Of a stretch of DNA of 64,000 nt, positions 16,401 to 29,745 are shown in pieces (position 1 is the stretch's first letter; every line of letters starts with the position of its first letter). The stretch lies in the NCBI GenBank assembly GCA_003342895.1, contig PTFA01000542.1:21001-85000 (forward strand), in the 5' to 3' direction. Both the position numbers and the translations under genes were made by a program. Origin of the DNA: Casuarius casuarius (taxonomy: Eukaryota; Chordata; Aves; Casuariiformes; Casuariidae). The notes beneath the pieces were generated by a model, which was not told the DNA's origin, did no database searches, and saw nothing but the letters and a program-made list of their open reading frames with translations.

Positions 16401-17373
16401 ATAGCATCCACAGCTCCATCCACAGCTGAAGTCTGCCCTAGTGATCAGCAGTGTATTTATGTATCAGCTGAATTGTTTCCAGTGCCATCCTGCTACCGTG
16501 CCTTCTTGCAATGGAGATAAAAATTTGCCTATTTTTTGCCCTGCCAATCATATTATCCTTTTTTCCTGCCCATGTACTCCAACCTTCTTGCTAGCACAAA
16601 GCTCCCATCTTCTTCTTGACCATCATTTCAATCATGTGGCCAATGTGACCATGCGTTGAAACCTTGGCTGGTGTGAATTGCTTATCTAGTGGATTTGTAT
16701 AGGACCAAGAATACTTGCAGCGCCTGAACAAGACATGGCCTCCTGTTGTAAAAGAGTAAAACCTCTCTAAGCTGTACAGGCAGGACCGTATAAAAGGTGT
16801 TGCTTTACATAACTTAGTGTCATTAGCTTCTCACTAAGTCTGCGTAATTCAGCCCTGGGCAAGACAAGCAGAATGGTCAGAGCTGACGAAAGATGGAGGA
16901 ACGGGCTAAGTGCAATGGCAAATAGAGATTAGAGTCTCCAGTTTGGAAGCAAACAGCCTGGGCAGGGCTGGGGAGAGGTATGATATGGTGCAGGTAGTCT
17001 GCCTCTCTCTCTCTCTCCCCATTCTTTCCCCTTGCTCATCCTTTCCGAAGGAGGCAGGAGATGGGCGGAGGTGGATGGAGGGCTTTGGAGACGAGACCTG
17101 GAGAGCCAGCTACAGGAGACATGGTGTGGGGGTATGAGAGAGTGCCTGAGGAGCAGAGGGGAGAGACTGCTTAAGCCACAGGTCAACCGGTCTGGAGGTG
17201 AGAGTGGAAGGAGACAAAGGGAGCACTGATGTGGAAGAGTGGGCTGAGCTCAGAGCAGGCAAAGGAGGAGGGGCAGAGCTGGAGCTGGAGAAGAACAGAG
17301 GAGAAGAGCCATGGGGTGCCCAAGACCTAGGCAAGGAATATACCAGCAAGGCTGGGGTGGGAGTGTGGTGAGC

Positions 17374-17385
17374 AAAAAAAAAAAA
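17374..17385 (+). repeat. A12 homopolymer
   Basis: Uninterrupted run of 12 A at the end of a purine-rich stretch. No SINE body or target-site duplication was recognised upstream. Confidence 0.85.
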
Positions 17386-19080
17386 GACAGTCACAAAAGG
17401 TTAATCTTTACCATGTAAACTCCCCTTTTGGGCCACGGCTTTTCAACCCTTTATAAATACAAATCAGATCTTATTTTAGTTTCCCTGGCAACTGAAGATC
17501 TCTATTTTTCTTTACGTGAGGGCTGAAATGTGGGATTCTTCCAGCTACACTTATGTCCCTCTCTCACTCTTTGTTGCTGCCAGTGCTGGCAGAGGTTGGA
17601 AACTTGGGTTTCCAAGTGTTCTCTGAAATCAGAGTCTGTCAGGAGCATGAGTATCAATCAGAAATAGGGACTAATCTGGCCGAAATACTGTTCTGGTGTA
17701 GAAGCCCTTTCACCCCTTGGTCAGTGCATTGGGATCATCTCCCAGTCTAGACTTAGTCCTTGAATTGTCCTAAATAGGTTGAGACACTTGCGGGTTCGAA
17801 CATCCTATCAGGGAAGAATTTACTGAGTGATTGTCACACCACTGCCAGGGAGTACTACTTGCTGGAAGAGCTTCTGGAATGGAAGTACAAGAGGTGAAGG
17901 AGCCCACAGACTTGTTTGTATAATTTATTCACACTCCAGGGCATTAGCAGCAGGAAAATACAGACTGCAGCGAGCAGGTGATTGAGTTTAATGAAGAAAT
18001 TAACAATGGGATAGGTCCACTCTTGACAGAAATCCCTGTAACTCCTTTTACACCAGCTAAGAATCTGAACCTGACAATACATGGCCAAGATCAATATTGT
18101 CATCTCCATATCTCCTTGTGTGTTCTCTACTGCAAATAATTCACAAAGGAATGAAGCCTTTGGGGACCTAAACCACGAGTGAGACAGTTATAAATAGAAA
18201 AACTGTGAGGAAAACAAGCAGGAGGTTTTAGAGAGAAAAAAAATCCCTTACCAATAGAAATTCAAATCGTGTGATATCAAAGTGCTTAACCATAGGGCCT
18301 GGCAGAAAGTACGTGACAGATGGAGAAAAGATATATACATAGACAGGAATGTGTTTATAGAGTGGAACTAAAAATACATTTTAAGAATATTTTATTGCAG
18401 ATAAATTTTGTTTGTCTAGAGCATGTACGTATGCCCAGACAGACCCAAACTTACCGAGTTAACAATATCTGGAAAAAGTGGTGGAAAAATACATTAAAAA
18501 AGTTAGAAATCAAACTCTTCAGAGTCCAGGTGATCAGGTGATAGAGGCGGACTTAAACAATTCTATGAAGAGGTTAAAGAGAAAGGAGCTGCCTCCAGAA
18601 TCCGAGGGCAGTGCTGGAATTTTCTTAAATAATTTCTAGCCTCACTTCAGCAAATGCTTGCTCACATGAGTTGTCTTTACTCTTGGGAATAATTCCAGTG
18701 ACTATAATGAGATGAAGCCTTTAAAGGGAATAAAATTTTGCAGGGTCAGCAGGTACAGATTTAAATTTCTCCTGCTGATTCAAATTGTCCTTGCATTCAG
18801 AATCTTTTCCCAGGGTTGCAAAGGATGGTGAGCTATTTGTTCCATCACTTTATTAGCTCCCTGAAAGAAGTGATTTTTCCCTCACTACACAGACACTGAA
18901 ATATCCTTTTAAATACAGTTTGATTTCGATTTTGCTGGAAACATTGCATTGGTGACGTCATCTCTGCTGTAACCAATACAGTGTATTGCTTGGCGGAATT
19001 TGATATTTTTTTTATTTCATTGAAACTATGGAAGCTAAATTGCTAGAATAAGTTATTCCTTTCCCTGTAATTACCTTGAT

Positions 19081-19185
19081 GGGCTTGATTTTCCATTCTG
19101 TTACACCATTCCTACACTGATGTAATTCCAGCACCATCAATAGCTTCATGCTGATGCCTGCTGGGTGGAGAAGGAACACTAATCT
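19081..19185. repeat. Ancient palindromic repeat (TTACACC/CCATTGACTTCAATGG type)
   Basis: The segment has TTGATTTTCCATTCTGTTACACC, shown in parts as TTGATTTTCCATTC and GTTACACCATTCCTACACTG, then ATGTAATTCCAGCACC. From memory it aligns with a very common sauropsid fold-back repeat having TTACACC, TACACTGGTGTAA and a CCATTGACTTCAATGG core. Strongly diverged, so old. Confidence 0.55.
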
Positions 19186-22100
19186 CCCCCTCGCTTGGGT
19201 GAGATACATAACAATTCTCTGCATGTTGTGAGCTCTTCTGGAGATGTGACATAGTCATAAACTCAGTTTTACTAACCACTTAAACTATGTGTACAGCTAC
19301 TGTAGAGTATCTTGAGCACGTCAGTGAATCAGCCATGAAGGCTTGTTCTTCAGGGACAAAGGAGTAGTTCCTCACCAGTCTGGTTCACAGGGCAATGCAG
19401 AAGATAAAAAGCTGCTGCTGCCCTCTGATACTGGGGACTGCAAGAAAGAATAAAATGTCTACAGGAAGAAGCTGGGCCTGCAGAACAACATGCTTTTCAC
19501 CCAGAAGTTTGGCTATTCAGTTCTTTTTGCTGTTTTCCCTTTTTGAGCAGTGAATACACTTGTGTGTTTATGTTTGGGGAACGTGTTTCAGTGAGCACAA
19601 TGGGCAAGAGGTTGCATGATGCAGTTCTGATGGCAATCACTCTTCATTGAATAAACCATCTCCTCTTTATTTTTTATCTTTTTTGGATGTAGAAGGAAAG
19701 GGGATTAAGACACTTCTTTCCTGATTCTGTGGATATAATTTCTCATAAGAGCAGGGCTGTGGTCAGGAGTTTTGTTTGTTCTTTTACATTTATGTATTGT
19801 GAAACTTATATGATGTCTTTTGAACTTGCTGAAATGGATACAGCTTCAGGACATTCCCACCAGCTCTCATAGGGACGGCTGTTGCAGTGAAACTTTGGCT
19901 CTGTTTTCTGACTTGCAAACCTACTCCCATACATTTCCAATGGCTGATCGACACACCTGCATAGTGCTAGATGAGTATGGGGGGCAGACTGCCTCCTTAC
20001 ATCTTATGAGGTGGTCAGAGCCATCAGCCTCATGGCACTGCCTCTGCCAGGAATTGTGGGAATATTTGCTGGTAACACGTTTTCTGATGTTCTGTTCTCT
20101 GAGTCATTGCCGGTCATCACTGTGCAAGATGCCACACAGGCCAGCATCTTGGGTGTCTAGAGGAAATGGTGTTAATCAGGGCATAACCATCTTCATTAAG
20201 ATGAGGCCACACTAAAAAGATTTACACCACTGCTTTTATGAGTTGTATGCCCTGTGGTAACAGTCTTAGCAATGCTTTACATTAGGTCTTAATGAAAACA
20301 TGAGGGACCCCACCATGCCAGACACAGCAGATTTAGGTTACAACTCACTTACATGGAAGAATCCCTCTCTCTGAATCACCCAGATCTATTCCTGACATGC
20401 ACATGTGTTCCTGAGATGTTTCTCAGGCAAATTCTGACTCAGAACTTTCCCACAGTGCTTGTGGGGCATGACAGCATCATGGGACATGAGGGCAGAGTGG
20501 CAGGCTTGGCTGATGCCCCTCCATATTCTGGACATGTAGCTCTGTCTTTCCTGGCAAGACTCGCAGGTGCAGCTGTATTGCTGATGAGTAGCTCTGAGTA
20601 GGCCAGAAGATGTCACTGTCTCTTTCAGCTTGGTTCTGCCTCTCTACTTGTCCCCTCCCAGGAGTAAGCAGGAGGAGCAGGGGCTGGCTTCTTCTCTCAT
20701 ATTGGTGCAGTAGCTAGCCCTGCATGTTGTAGTGACAACAACAACAACTGGCATGTCTATGTTTGTTACTGTCCATCTGTCCTCAGACCTGTGTGCTTCT
20801 CCCTCTCTTTCCTTCTCTCCTTCTCCTGCTGTCTGTTATTCACAACTGCTCAAAACTAAAGCCAAAAACAAAGGTCAGGGACAGCCTCAACTAAGATGGT
20901 GCACAGGCCCTGAAATGGCTGCATTTGTGTTGGTCCCCTCAGCCAGCCACTGAGAGCTTTTATGAATGGAGCTCTGTTTGCCTCAGGGATCAGGGACTGT
21001 GAAGAGCTCATTAACGGATAATGAATTTTTCCTCTTCCTCTCTAATCCCCTCCCCCCCTCCGCCAAATGACTGCAGAGAATGGTGGTGGCTTGACACAAG
21101 CAGTGACAGGGTGTGATCTGCTGATGAATAGCTACTGCTGTTGAAAGAATGACCTGGTGGCAGGCAGCACTGCTGCTCTCTGTTCTGGGGCTGAGACTTT
21201 GATCTCAGGGAGTGGTGGTTTTCATTGGGCCTCTGAGAGGCACCTATTCAGAGCCATTTTCCCCCATGTTCCAGACAGACTGAAAAGAATGGGAGTCTCA
21301 TACGTACACTCACATGCACACATGCAGAGCGTTCAGCTAATAGCTAATAACCCCAGCTGCTACCCAAAAAGAAGGAATGGGAAAAAGGAGCGAATATTCC
21401 TCCTGTAGACTGCATGGGGAAGGGAAAGGGCAGACCAAGGGATTTCCTACCATGAAGCCAAATTAAAAATATGAATTTAAAACAGCAGATGCTGTGCCAT
21501 CTTGAAAAAGGGGCTTCCCACATCATTATTCAACGCAGGCCATTGAGTTTTAAAAACAACTTGGTGCTGACTGAGGAGAGCTCTGTGTTTGAGATCTCCT
21601 GTCTCAGTAGGTGTCTGGAGAAGGAGTTCAACTCTCCCTGAGTTGTGACACTAAAAATCTCCATCGTTTTCAAAAACCCAGCTTAGTCCACAGGTATGGG
21701 TGCTATTCAGGTCACCTCTGATATTAACAAGCAGAGGTCAGCCAGCACAGGATTTCTATTTGAGAGAAAAAGAGAATATTTTGACATTTCTCATGGAATT
21801 CTATGGAAAAAGCATAAACTTGAGTCAGTTCAGAATGTTTAGCTATGGTAGCATTAAAATGTCGTACACCACTCTGGGCTTCTGAGCAAGTGTTGGTAGG
21901 ACCAACCCACACTCTTGCAGCCTTCCCTTCACTTCCCAGTTTCTCGGTAGCACCTCAAGCCTCTAGCATATCCCACTTGATCCCCATTGTATCTATGTGA
22001 CTACCTACAGTTAGAAAGTCACAAATTGTGGCATTGAAACCTTACAGATACCTGTACAAGACCTCTTTATGGTCTGCAGCACAGGGAGAAATGGCCACTC

Positions 22101-23025
22101 ATCCCAGGGACTCTTTCTAGCCAGAATGAGGATGTGGAGCATGGCCAGCCAAGAAAAACAGAGGGAAAGAAGTGACTAACAGACTGTGGTCACCCAGACG
22201 CCCTCATGCCTTAGGCAAAGGGTGCTTTTCCTTTGGCAGGATTTTAAAGGTTCTGTTCTGGCAAATACATAAGGTAAGATTCATCCATACATGGTTTTAT
22301 ACATTCCTAGCTTAATGCAGGGAAACTCTCTGCAAGTGCAGCTGCCCTTTCCAAATGAGCAGCTCACTGGCTGTCTTATGTCAAGCATGTTTGTCATTTT
22401 TTTTTCTGATGTCGTCCCTAAAGCCCCTATTTTCTGGAGAAGTCTCCTCTGATACTGAGGTGAAGCCATGCAGGTTTGCCATGGACTTCAGCAGAGCTGG
22501 GCTTTTCCCAGAGCTATTTTAATGAAAAGCCCAGACTTTCACAACTTCTTAATTCCCTGCTCTGGCTCCAGTTGTTCTCCTCAGGAGCTGTCCAGTGTTA
22601 GATGCTTCTGAAGAACTACCCTCTTCATACTGGTTTAACAAAAATCTAGCCTAGGCGTAAATGTCTTGTCAGATCACCCTGACAGTGTAAGTATTGGGAC
22701 TGGACAGAATTTTTCTGCTGGAATGCATTTCTCAGAGAAAGAGTAGATTTTTGGAAAAGCAGGATATGTCGGTTTTGATGGATGTTTGTTATAAATGGTA
22801 ATGTAAAACAAAATAGAAAGGTCATTCTGATTTTATGGAAACAGCATGTAGATTTTCCTAAGACATGTTTTCTGAAAAGTCTCCATTTCAGGATATTCCA
22901 AATATTTATGTTAGTATTACAGTTCAGAATGAGCTCTGTCTACTCTAAGAAATCTATGGACACACAGACTGGTAACATCCAGAGAGGAGGAGATATTTAG
23001 GTGCAATTACAATGTGTGGGCATTT

Positions 23026-23165
23026 ACATATATATATATATGTATACACACACACAGAGTACATATGTACAGGGTATATATACGTGTGTGTATAGATACA
23101 TAATACAGAATGTATGTATACACACTATATATATATATGTATGTATTTATTGTCTCTATATATCT
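23026..23165. repeat. Compound (TA)n/(TG)n/(CA)n microsatellite
   Basis: Blocks of TATATATA, ACACACACAC, GTGTGTGTAT and ATATATATATGTATGTAT interrupted by short unique sequence. Confidence 0.9.
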
Positions 23166-23638
23166 TTTAGTGATAAAAGTTTTGTCTCAGGATGGAAGTC
23201 TTATATTATTTGGAGACTTTTCACAATCAGTTTTCCAATTGCTAGAAAGCAATTTTGTGAGCTGAATTCCATTTTGAATTTGAAAATGGTGATATTAATA
23301 TTTGAGAGGACTGAAAAATAAAATCAAAAGATTTTTGTTTGGATTTTTGTCAGCATGTATGGCTTGTTTGAATCTGGTTATTTTTGTGTCATTCTTTTCA
23401 AAAAATGGTTTTCAGTGAGTTGTTTCTGTGAGACTATAGATACAGCTGCTGCTGGAAAAGGGTAGTGATATTAGTGTATTGCCATGGAAATACCTTTTAA
23501 ACAGAAACTTTCAAGATCTTGCCCTTGGAGAGGTTTTGTTTCAGTGATTTAGACCCACAAAGAAAGGTAAGCAGGGAAAGATACTACAGACTGCTTTCAG
23601 GCACACAGTAAAGTGGGATTGTAGGGGAGTAGCTGGCT

Positions 23639-23668
23639 GATTTTGCACCAGCTGGTGTAAATCTGCAG
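23639..23668. repeat. Palindrome CACCAGCTGGTG inside GATTT..AAATC
   Basis: A perfect 12-base palindrome lies at 23646-23657, flanked by GATTTTG and TAAATC. This fits the centre of the GATTTACACCAGCTG-type fold-back repeat seen elsewhere in the window. It also contains a CAGCTG E-box. Confidence 0.5.
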
Positions 23669-25863
23669 GTGAGATAGTATAGTTCCACCTGAATAAGTTC
23701 AGGGTCAGCTGATCTCTGCGAGCAGGGCAACTGGATGAAATCTGCTTTGAATGGGCCAACGATAAGGAGGTAAATTGTGACACCTGCTGCCAGGCCTGAG
23801 CAGAACAGTCTGGGACGCTTCCTTTTTGCAGCCTTCGAGGCAGGTGGCTGGCACCCTCCTCTTTGGCAGGAACAGTTACACTTTTAGAACATACTCAAGA
23901 TCCTGCCTGCAGGCTGAATTCACGATTATTTGTTGCCATGAACTTCCACTTTCCTCAGTAGAATGGGAATGCGAAGAGATGAGGGTAGCTGCTGAGAGTG
24001 GCAGGCAACATTACATTCTCCCATCTTTTTCTGCATGTAGATCCACATCAGTAGGATCTGTCTGAGTATTTCTGTGTTGTTAAAGCAAATGTTTAAACTG
24101 AAGCATGTAAAAGGCATTCCAAGGAACTGTAATCCCGACAGCATGCATTTACCCTGACCTACGAAGATTACGCCTATTATAAACAGTGCTTTGAAAGACA
24201 AAGAACCCATGACCACAGGAAAGGTCTAACAGCAAAGCATTAAATAATTCGGCACCTCTGTATTTAAGACTGGTAGAAGGAACTCTTTGATTATCAAGTA
24301 TTTCTATAGCAGGCTTTGCTTGTGTGCTTTAGAAATACTAACAGCATTACCAGCTTGTCCTGTTTTGATTCAGCATACAAGGATAGATTTGTTCCTGAAA
24401 GTGGGACTCCACCTGTGTGGACGCTCGGCTCAGTCAGGCTTTCTGTATGAGTTTCTGAATCTTCCTTTGTTCTTATGAGAACATTGAAGCTTTTCTTATG
24501 GGTTACAAAAGAAAATCCAGCACATTAAATGTTGTCCCCACGGTTACACAAAACACAACAACTAGTTCCAGGATTATCATGTAAGTCAGAAATTTGCTCC
24601 TGTCAAAGCTGGTGCAAGATCTGGTCCAAGCTTACTGGGATCTTTAAGTTGGAATGGTTTCCTTGGCTGAAATTACGAACTCTTAAAATCCTGAATGATG
24701 GCAGAGAAGCAGTTTTTCCGCATTTTTTGTATTTTGCTTATGAGTTTTTAAATAATTGCATGAATTGCTGGTCATACTGAGTTTACACAAGTATGTTTGA
24801 TTGGACTCATACCGACATGCTGTTTATATTGTCAAAATGTGCCTGTGTCATGAGGAGTACCTTTACAAATTTGTCCTGGCTTAGCGACCAGGATATGGCA
24901 GAACTTAAAGAAACCTCTGGTACTTACAAAGGACAGTGCTTTACTAGTTCTGTCCAATGCTGCAGCACAAAATCCTTGGGTAGGGCTTCTGGCTTCTCAT
25001 CCACAGAATTTCAGACGGAAATATGGGAAAATACATTGTGCACTGCATGTGCAGTGACTCCAGTGCATCTGGCATGTGCAGATACACATGTTCATGCTGT
25101 CAGCTCTCAGCATTACAAGCTCTATAAATGCCCTATGCCTCTAGATGCACAGATAATCTCTGCATGTCCACTGACTATTTATCTGGCATCTCAGAGAAAC
25201 AGCAGCTCAAGCAGAGCAGCTACATCAGCAGTAGCTTTGAGCAGACTGTGCTGGACAAGTGGCCAAATGTGTCTTTTTTTGGTTTGAGTGGACTTTCCAG
25301 ATGGAAAAAAAAACATGCTGTTGGGAAAACCCAGAGATATGGTATCCCTATCTACCCCAGTGCCATGGATATGGTTCTGATAGATGTAGTATTGCACTGG
25401 TATTTTGCTAAACTTCTGCAAGAAGATGAATTTCAAACTCTTTCTCCTACCTCATATTCAGCTAGGCTTTTCTTTGTCTTTATCTCTGTGTGGTGGCCAC
25501 AGCTCTTTTTTTCCTGTGTGTGTACTCTAGCTCTCCTGCAGTGACAAGAGCGAGCCCAGTACTCTCACAGGCCCACTTCACTGATAACTTTGATGCAATT
25601 TTGCAAAAGCTTTTGTTTGAAATCAATTTCAGAAACATGACTCTTGTTTTCTATACTTTCTTTATTAATTTCCACTGGGGAGATTGGCATGTAAATGGAA
25701 TTACCTGCATGCATATTTCCTCGTTTTTATACAGTCTTGTTTATGGGACAGCTACCTTAAGGTAAAAAGGCTACATAAATGCTACATAAAGCTGACCATG
25801 ATTTCAGACATGGCAAGAATAGTCAAGGAAGTTGGACTTAAAGAAAAGAATGTCTTAGATTCC

Positions 25864-25905
25864 AGGCAGAGGCCTAGAAAATTCAGGCAGACATCTAGAA
25901 AATTT
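25864..25905. repeat. 21-base imperfect tandem duplication
   Basis: AGGCAGAGGCCTAGAAAATTC is followed directly by a copy with GACAT in place of GAGGC and a T at the end. Each unit is 21 bases. Confidence 0.75.
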
Positions 25906-26900
25906 GTGTGGTGTTTTCCCATGTTTTATCTCCTCTGAGAATCAGCTGAAATGTATTTCTGGTTAAAGTGTACTTACTGCAATTTAGCTTATGACAATAA
26001 CAAGAGACAATTTTTCGATGTTGCTGCACTTCCACATTACAGGTGGAAGTTAGAAATCAAGGGTCTTCAGCTGAGGTGCTTCCCTCCAAGCCCTGTGTGG
26101 AAAAGAAATGTGGATAGAATCAGCTAGGCACTGATTCGGCTGATTTTTAACATGGTAAAAGAGATGTCTACATTGGCTGTCAGGATATTGGAAATCTGTC
26201 AGTGACTAATGTCAGGGAAACTTGATGGCCTTCTGATCACACGTCCACTTTGTGTTCACAAAACACTTTCTCCGTAGCCATTTACATGGCTACTGAAGTA
26301 AAGAAGCATCTGGAGGCTCTGTCTGCTGCTCTTGGTGCTTTCCTTTGTCACAGACTGGATAAAGACATGTCGCATTGCCAGCTCAGGAACATCCCATTGT
26401 TTGTTCAGAAACTTCTGTGGCCCTGTCATCATGGTACTTGAATATCTTACAAACAGGCACAGAGCAGGCAAAAAGATGTCCCTTGTAGGACTTAACTTAG
26501 GGATGTTTATGAACAGAGGTGATCAAGTGCTGTAGGGCCACTGTTCATTTGGGAAATGCTGATGTCAGTGAAGGAGAATGCTTCTTTCAGATGCTTTCCA
26601 CAAGTCATGTCAATTTTTAGCCAAAAAAGTGAGGAAAGCAACCTAAAACGCAAAGCTGCAGGAAAGAGAAATAGGGAAGAACAATTTTGGTTCAGAGGTG
26701 GCCACCTCAGCTGATAGTATTTAGTTTTGTCTTGCTGAAGCAATAACTGCTGTGACACTGTTTCTTCTGGTGGGCTGTTGCATTGCCCTGCAGCAGCTGA
26801 TGTGACAGTGCTTTAGCACATTCCCCCTCACTTCTTCTGATGATCAGAATACATTTTCTTCTTATCCGTTCAGTGCATCATGGGAGAGAGAAGGCCTGGC

Positions 26901-26943
26901 CCCAAGGGAAGAGCAGGTGTGAGATACTTGCATGCCCAAGGGA
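26901..26943 (+). promoter_or_regulatory. Candidate B-lineage module: EBF1-like, E-box, EBF1-like
   Basis: CCCAAGGGA occurs at 26901-26909 and again, identical, at 26935-26943, with CAGGTG (E2A-type E-box) at 26914-26919 between them. CCC-NN-GGG is the EBF1 half-site arrangement. EBF1 and E2A act upstream of PAX5 in B-cell development, and mouse Pax5 intron 5 carries an enhancer. Function here is inference from motif match alone. Confidence 0.4.
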
Positions 26944-28159
26944 TTGCTTTGAAGGCATTATAGTGGCTGAGAATTTCAGCTGAAGACATCAGAATGTTTA
27001 TATTAATTAAAAACTCTTCAAGCCATAGAGTCACAGAGCGTGGTGAGCTGCAGCTGTTTGACAACCCTAAAGAAGTTTCCTTTGAGTCAGACAGATTTTG
27101 TAGTGGACGGCTTTTAAAAATTCAGATCCTTCAGATTTGATACTCATTTTTTGACTGTGCAATATAAGACCTCAAAGTGTGTGCTTGAATTTAGATGCAT
27201 TTCTATTTCCTGTGCTGTGCCTTTCTCCACGTAGGAGCAAATGGAAGTCCTCAAACGAACTTGCAAGTAGCATCCTCTGCCTGAGGCAGAGACAGTGTTT
27301 TTTGGTTCCTGCAGTTGGAAAAGACTCAGGAGTGTCCACTGATGTCAATGAAGTTCTTTTGCATTTCCTCTCATGTATGTGTAATAGATTTTTACACCTA
27401 AGTGGTTATTTTGGGTGGTACAATTCATACCTGTCCCAAATGGGATGTTTTGACTCTTCTTATAATTCACAGGAGCGAGATGGGTCTTCTGGTTTCATGC
27501 TGGGCAGCATTGTCACATGATGCCCTTGTAAACATTACTGTCAGAAGTGGCAATTTAATCTCTATTGTCCCAGTAAGATTTCATGCTTGACAGTGCCTGA
27601 CTCTTTTTCCATAAGTCCACTAATAAGAAATAGTCATGTAGTGTATTTTCCCTCTCTGATTTCTTGGCTTTGTAACTGCTTCCCAGAGAATTGGTATCCC
27701 AGCAGTTCTCTCCCCTGTTCTCACCCAGATTTTCTTCCAAGCTGAAAGATTCAAAAGGTGTCATTTTTTACAGGAGTAACATTTTCTTCCACTCCTGTGA
27801 CATGTCAGTATTTGACAAAACAGTATGAAAGGCAGGAGCACGGCTTACCTTGTCCAGCCCCAATCAGAAGGGACAAAGAGTGGTTCACACATGCTATAGC
27901 CTGGGCTGACAATGGGAAAAATGACCAAGGACTGGAATGGATGGCCAAAGAAGGAAGTAACAGAATAAGATGGGTACCTGACTCAAATGATTTTTTTTTT
28001 TTTGTAATTGTGTAGGTTTGTTGAATTTGAGTAACTGATTTATTAATTCTCTTTCTCTCATACTTGTATGATGCATGTTACAGAGCATTTTGGTGCCTCA
28101 CAATTAGCTCACCACAGTGTGTTAGTAGGTCAGTCTATTTTAGAGAGGAAGGTCAGGGT

Positions 28160-28250
28160 GTGGGGATGATAAGAAATTTGTCCACAGTCCCTCTGTAAGT
28201 TTGTGGCGATGAGTGAAATCAATGTATATCTCTAGGATCTCCTGGTTTTG
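28160..28250 (-). repeat. MIR-type SINE relic, reverse
   Basis: AAATTTGTCCACAGTCCCTC, then GTAAGTTTGTGGCGATGAG and AGGATCTCCTG match the reverse complement of the MIR segment TTGCCCAAGGTCACACAG, TAAGTGGCAGAGC and CCAGGTCTCCTG. Degenerate. Confidence 0.55.
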
Positions 28251-29639
28251 TTCCTCCTTTGCCAGGTTATCTTTCCAGAACGACTTTGTAACTAAAATAA
28301 GTTTCTGAAACATAAAAAAGACATTCCCTCTTAGAATGCCATGAATGAAAATGGAGCCATTGAATCAGCTACTTAGTTCTGGAGTATGAATTTTGGTGTA
28401 ACTTCACCACTGTGTGAGCTGAAAATTTGAAAGTCTGATAATCATGAGTGGCTCCCCTGTCATTACTCAGTATGCAGAAACACCTAACTGATGATTATGT
28501 CCAGGAATAACAGCTCTCAAAACTTCTGGGCCCCCATATGTCTGTGGACCTTCCTTCAGGTTTTTCATCTGTGATCCCATGTTTCACTCAGCAAGGTGAA
28601 GGGCATGTGCATACTTTGAAAGACGCTGGTTTGGTTTCAGTGGCAAAGAATCAGTTAAAGTTTGACAGACCTGGTGGAGAATGGGCACCAGAATGGGCAC
28701 AGATGGAAAATTGCCCTGTGCAGATTGTAACTGTACAAAGCAAGTTCTTCAGCAAGTGATGGAAATTGTGATCACTGGCCAAATTGATTTCACTGTGCGC
28801 AACTTCCAGCACAGTCCTCACTTCAGAAGAGAGATACAAATCTTTCTCTGTAAATTGTGATCTTCAACATAGCCTTGCACCACCAGCCATGGTACAACCC
28901 CTGCTGTGCACCAATTTGTCACCTTGAAGACGAAGACAAGCCAAAATCATTTATCTGTCATTTGCCTTTGGTTCTGTCAACCAGGAGGTTTTCTTCACTT
29001 CTGACTTTTAAAAGGAAAAGTAATGGTGCCACTTGAATTGTTTCCTGACATCCATGCTAAGTTTGTAAGCCAGTCACATCTTACCAGTTACCACAAAATT
29101 GATTCTGGGGCCTTCTGTTTAGAAACCTACAAGGTGCATTCCAGGCAATCATGCTATCTCCGTCAAACTCTGAATGAACTAGTCAATAATCACCATTCCA
29201 AAAGGTGCAGAGGTCTTTCCTATTACCCATGGTATTTTTTATGAGCATCTTTCTACATAGGGAATAGCTGTATGGATGGGTGGATGGAATATAGATATTC
29301 ACTGTGTACATGTATATTTATATTTAGATATAGTTATGCATATGCACACTGGCCTATTCCCCGTAGTTCATTCTCTTGATTTCTGAATACACTATTCGTA
29401 CATATGGGTCCATGATTTTAAACCAGCCTTAATTAAAATCATACAGTTTTTGTCCAAAAGCTTGTTGTGGAGATAATTGACCATGACATTCATCCAGATA
29501 TCTTACAAGCTCAGAATAAACAACCTACATTTTTTTAAGATGCCAAAAATTTTGTGGATGCATGAGAGGCAATTTTTTCTGGATCATATCTGGTTTATCA
29601 GGAGATTTTATGATACTACAAAGTGTTCAGTTATAGTGT

Positions 29640-29745
29640 CATCACTTCACCAATGGGGAAACTGAGGCACAAAGCATTAAAAGGTCTTGCTAAAGGTTAC
29701 CAAAACTGTTGTGGAAGAACCAAGACTTGGAGTCAGATTTCTGGA
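29640..29745 (-). repeat. MIR-type SINE relic, reverse
   Basis: CCAATGGGGAAACTGAGGCAC, given as ATGGGGAAACTGAGGCAC, is followed by AAGGTCTTGCTAAAGGTTACC and GTGGAAGAACCAAGACTTGG. This is the hallmark reverse-strand MIR core: GGGGAAACTGAGGCACAGAG, TTGCCCAAGGTCAC, GGCAGAGCC. Confidence 0.75.

Larger units (their letters stand above)
16401..23025 (+). other. PAX5: PAX5 intron 5, segment 2
   Basis: Non-coding. It includes a (CT)n run near 17003-17018, a purine-rich GC-richer patch (about 17040-17360) closed by an A12 run (17374-17385), and an old palindromic repeat (19081-19185). The open frame at 19820-20215 (131 codons, plus) is unrecognised. I see no gene. Confidence 0.8.
23166..28159 (+). 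other. PAX5: PAX5 intron 5, segment 3
   Basis: Non-coding. It contains a palindromic repeat relic (23639-23668), a 21-base tandem duplication (25864-25905), the EBF1/E-box cluster (26901-26943) and a T13 run (27991-28003). Two overlapping plus-strand open frames span 24793-25544 (164 and 138 codons), the longest in the window. Neither resembles a known protein, and two frames being open at once over a short stretch fits chance. Confidence 0.8.

Noticed and set aside
17775..17800. tRNA-like B box GGTTCGAA
   Set aside because: No A box, no cloverleaf and no terminator at the expected spacing; similar GGTTCGA words at 10153 and 11623 also lack context.
19820..20215. 131-codon plus-strand open frame in intron 5
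   Set aside because: No similarity to a known family and no conserved features; treated as chance.
21415..21430. PU.1-IRF composite-like GGAAGGGAAA, and GGAAAGGAAA near 63334
   Set aside because: Both lie in plain purine runs, where such matches are expected by chance.
24793..25544. Two overlapping plus-strand open frames of 164 and 138 codons, longest in the window
   Set aside because: No recognisable domain or homology, no codon-use signal I can see, no splice context, and length is within what chance gives in 64 kb of both strands.
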